A stretch of DNA of 7,099 bases, from assembly GCA_003229755.1 (NCBI GenBank), contig QIFJ01000039.1, forward strand, positions 1 through 7,099, written 5' to 3'. The notes beneath the pieces were generated by a model that did not search any database, was not told the DNA's origin, and was given only the letters and a program-made list of their open reading frames with translations. The DNA comes from Pseudomonadota bacterium (GTDB lineage Bacteria > BMS3Abin14). Shown here one piece after another: positions 6,616 to 7,099 of the stretch. The position numbers and the translations under genes are program-made. Each line of letters begins with the position of its first letter. Within the stretch, counting starts at the first letter, position 1.

Positions 6616-7099
6616 ATGGAATCGAGAAATGACGAGAAAATAGAGATCTCCATTGTAATTCCCCTCTATAACGAGGTGGAGAACGTTCCCGAACTCGTGG
6701 AACGAACCCTTCTGGTCCTGGCATCCATGGAACGCTCCTGCGAGCTTATCCTGGTGGACGACGGCAGCACGGACGGTTCCGATGCCATTTATTCCTCCCT
6801 TGCCCATACTCACGAGCCACTGAGGGTTATACGCTTTGCGCGCAACTACGGTCAGACAGCGGCGTTCGCGGCCGGTTTTGACCACGCAAGAGGAGACATC
6901 ATCGTAACCATGGATGGGGATCTCCAGAATCCCCCTGAGGAGATACCTGTCCTTGTGGAAAAACTGGAATCTGAAGGTCTTGACCTGGTGAGCGGCTGGC
7001 GAAAGGAGCGGAAAGACAGGGCGCTTTCCAGGAAACTCCCATCTTTTATAGCGAACAGGATCATAAGCAGGATCACGGGGGTCAAACTTCACGATTATG
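6616..7099 (+). CDS. Family 2 glycosyltransferase, polyprenyl-phosphate type (3'-partial)
   Basis: Probably transfers a sugar from a nucleotide sugar to a polyprenyl phosphate at the inner face of the cytoplasmic membrane, as do dolichol-phosphate mannosyltransferase and the ArnC/GtrB group. The 161 visible codons cover most of the catalytic GT-A domain: ISIVIPLYNEVENV (11-24), the nucleotide-binding ILVDDGSTDGS (45-55), RFARNYGQTAAFAAGFDHA (73-91), and the metal-binding DGD with its following Gln, VTMDGDLQNPPEEIP (97-111). Further on come SGWRKERKDR (126-135) and the start of a LHDYGC-like motif at the window edge. Full proteins of this type have about 310-330 residues with two C-terminal membrane helices, which lie outside. 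The ATG is the only standard start after the in-frame stop at 6592-6594, yet no Shine-Dalgarno sequence precedes it. The sugar and acceptor cannot be told. It is unrelated to the methylmalonyl-CoA genes. Confidence 0.9.
   Translation, partial: MESRNDEKIEISIVIPLYNEVENVPELVERTLLVLASMERSCELILVDDGSTDGSDAIYSSLAHTHEPLRVIRFARNYGQTAAFAAGFDHARGDIIVTMDGDLQNPPEEIPVLVEKLESEGLDLVSGWRKERKDRALSRKLPSFIANRIISRITGVKLHDY

Noticed and set aside
6601..7092. 163-codon open frame on the - strand at the window end
   Set aside because: The + strand encodes clear glycosyltransferase motifs (VDDGSTDGS, DGDLQNPPEE) over the same bases; the antisense frame shows none.

Overview
The window reads as a bacterial chromosomal segment carrying a propionyl-CoA/methylmalonyl-CoA module, with every real gene on the + strand. 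The organism is probably an anaerobe of the Desulfobacterota (deltaproteobacterial) kind. That is an inference from three things: the three-subunit biotin carboxylase set, a stand-alone mutase large subunit next to an epimerase, and intergenic spacers full of degenerate heptamer repeats and small palindromes. No rRNA, tRNA or other taxonomic marker is present, so the phylum is not proven.

Layout. 1-1272: carboxyltransferase (beta) subunit of propionyl-CoA carboxylase, cut by the window start and broken near its 3' end by an apparent ~14-bp deletion that shifts the frame. 1273-1392: short spacer with five tandem GTTCCAT-type heptamers that can pair with a downstream copy in a 15-bp hairpin. 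1393-2892: biotin carboxylase subunit. 2880-3377: biotin carrier subunit, overlapping the previous gene by 13 bp. 3378-3946: 569-bp spacer with no credible gene but several repeats, including a 78-bp palindromic element and a related inverted element. 3947-5602: methylmalonyl-CoA mutase catalytic subunit. 5603-5885: spacer with hairpins and heptamers. 5886-6290: methylmalonyl-CoA epimerase. 6291-6615: spacer with a second copy of the 78-bp element, more heptamers and a 9-bp dyad. 6616-7099: start of a family 2 glycosyltransferase of the polyprenyl-phosphate type, which runs off the window and is unrelated in function.

How the genes work together. The carboxylase subunits interconvert propionyl-CoA and (S)-methylmalonyl-CoA, the epimerase gives the (R) form, and the B12-dependent mutase gives succinyl-CoA. 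The module could run toward succinyl-CoA (propionate oxidation or degradation of odd-chain and branched compounds) or in reverse (propionate formation); the sequence does not decide. The B12-binding small subunit of the mutase and its GTPase chaperone are not in the window, so they must lie elsewhere if the enzyme works.

No clearly new defence, mobile or signalling system is visible. The most unusual content is (i) the broken carboxyltransferase gene inside an otherwise intact pathway, (ii) the 78-bp palindromic element family, and (iii) 7-bp-period repeats in all four spacers.
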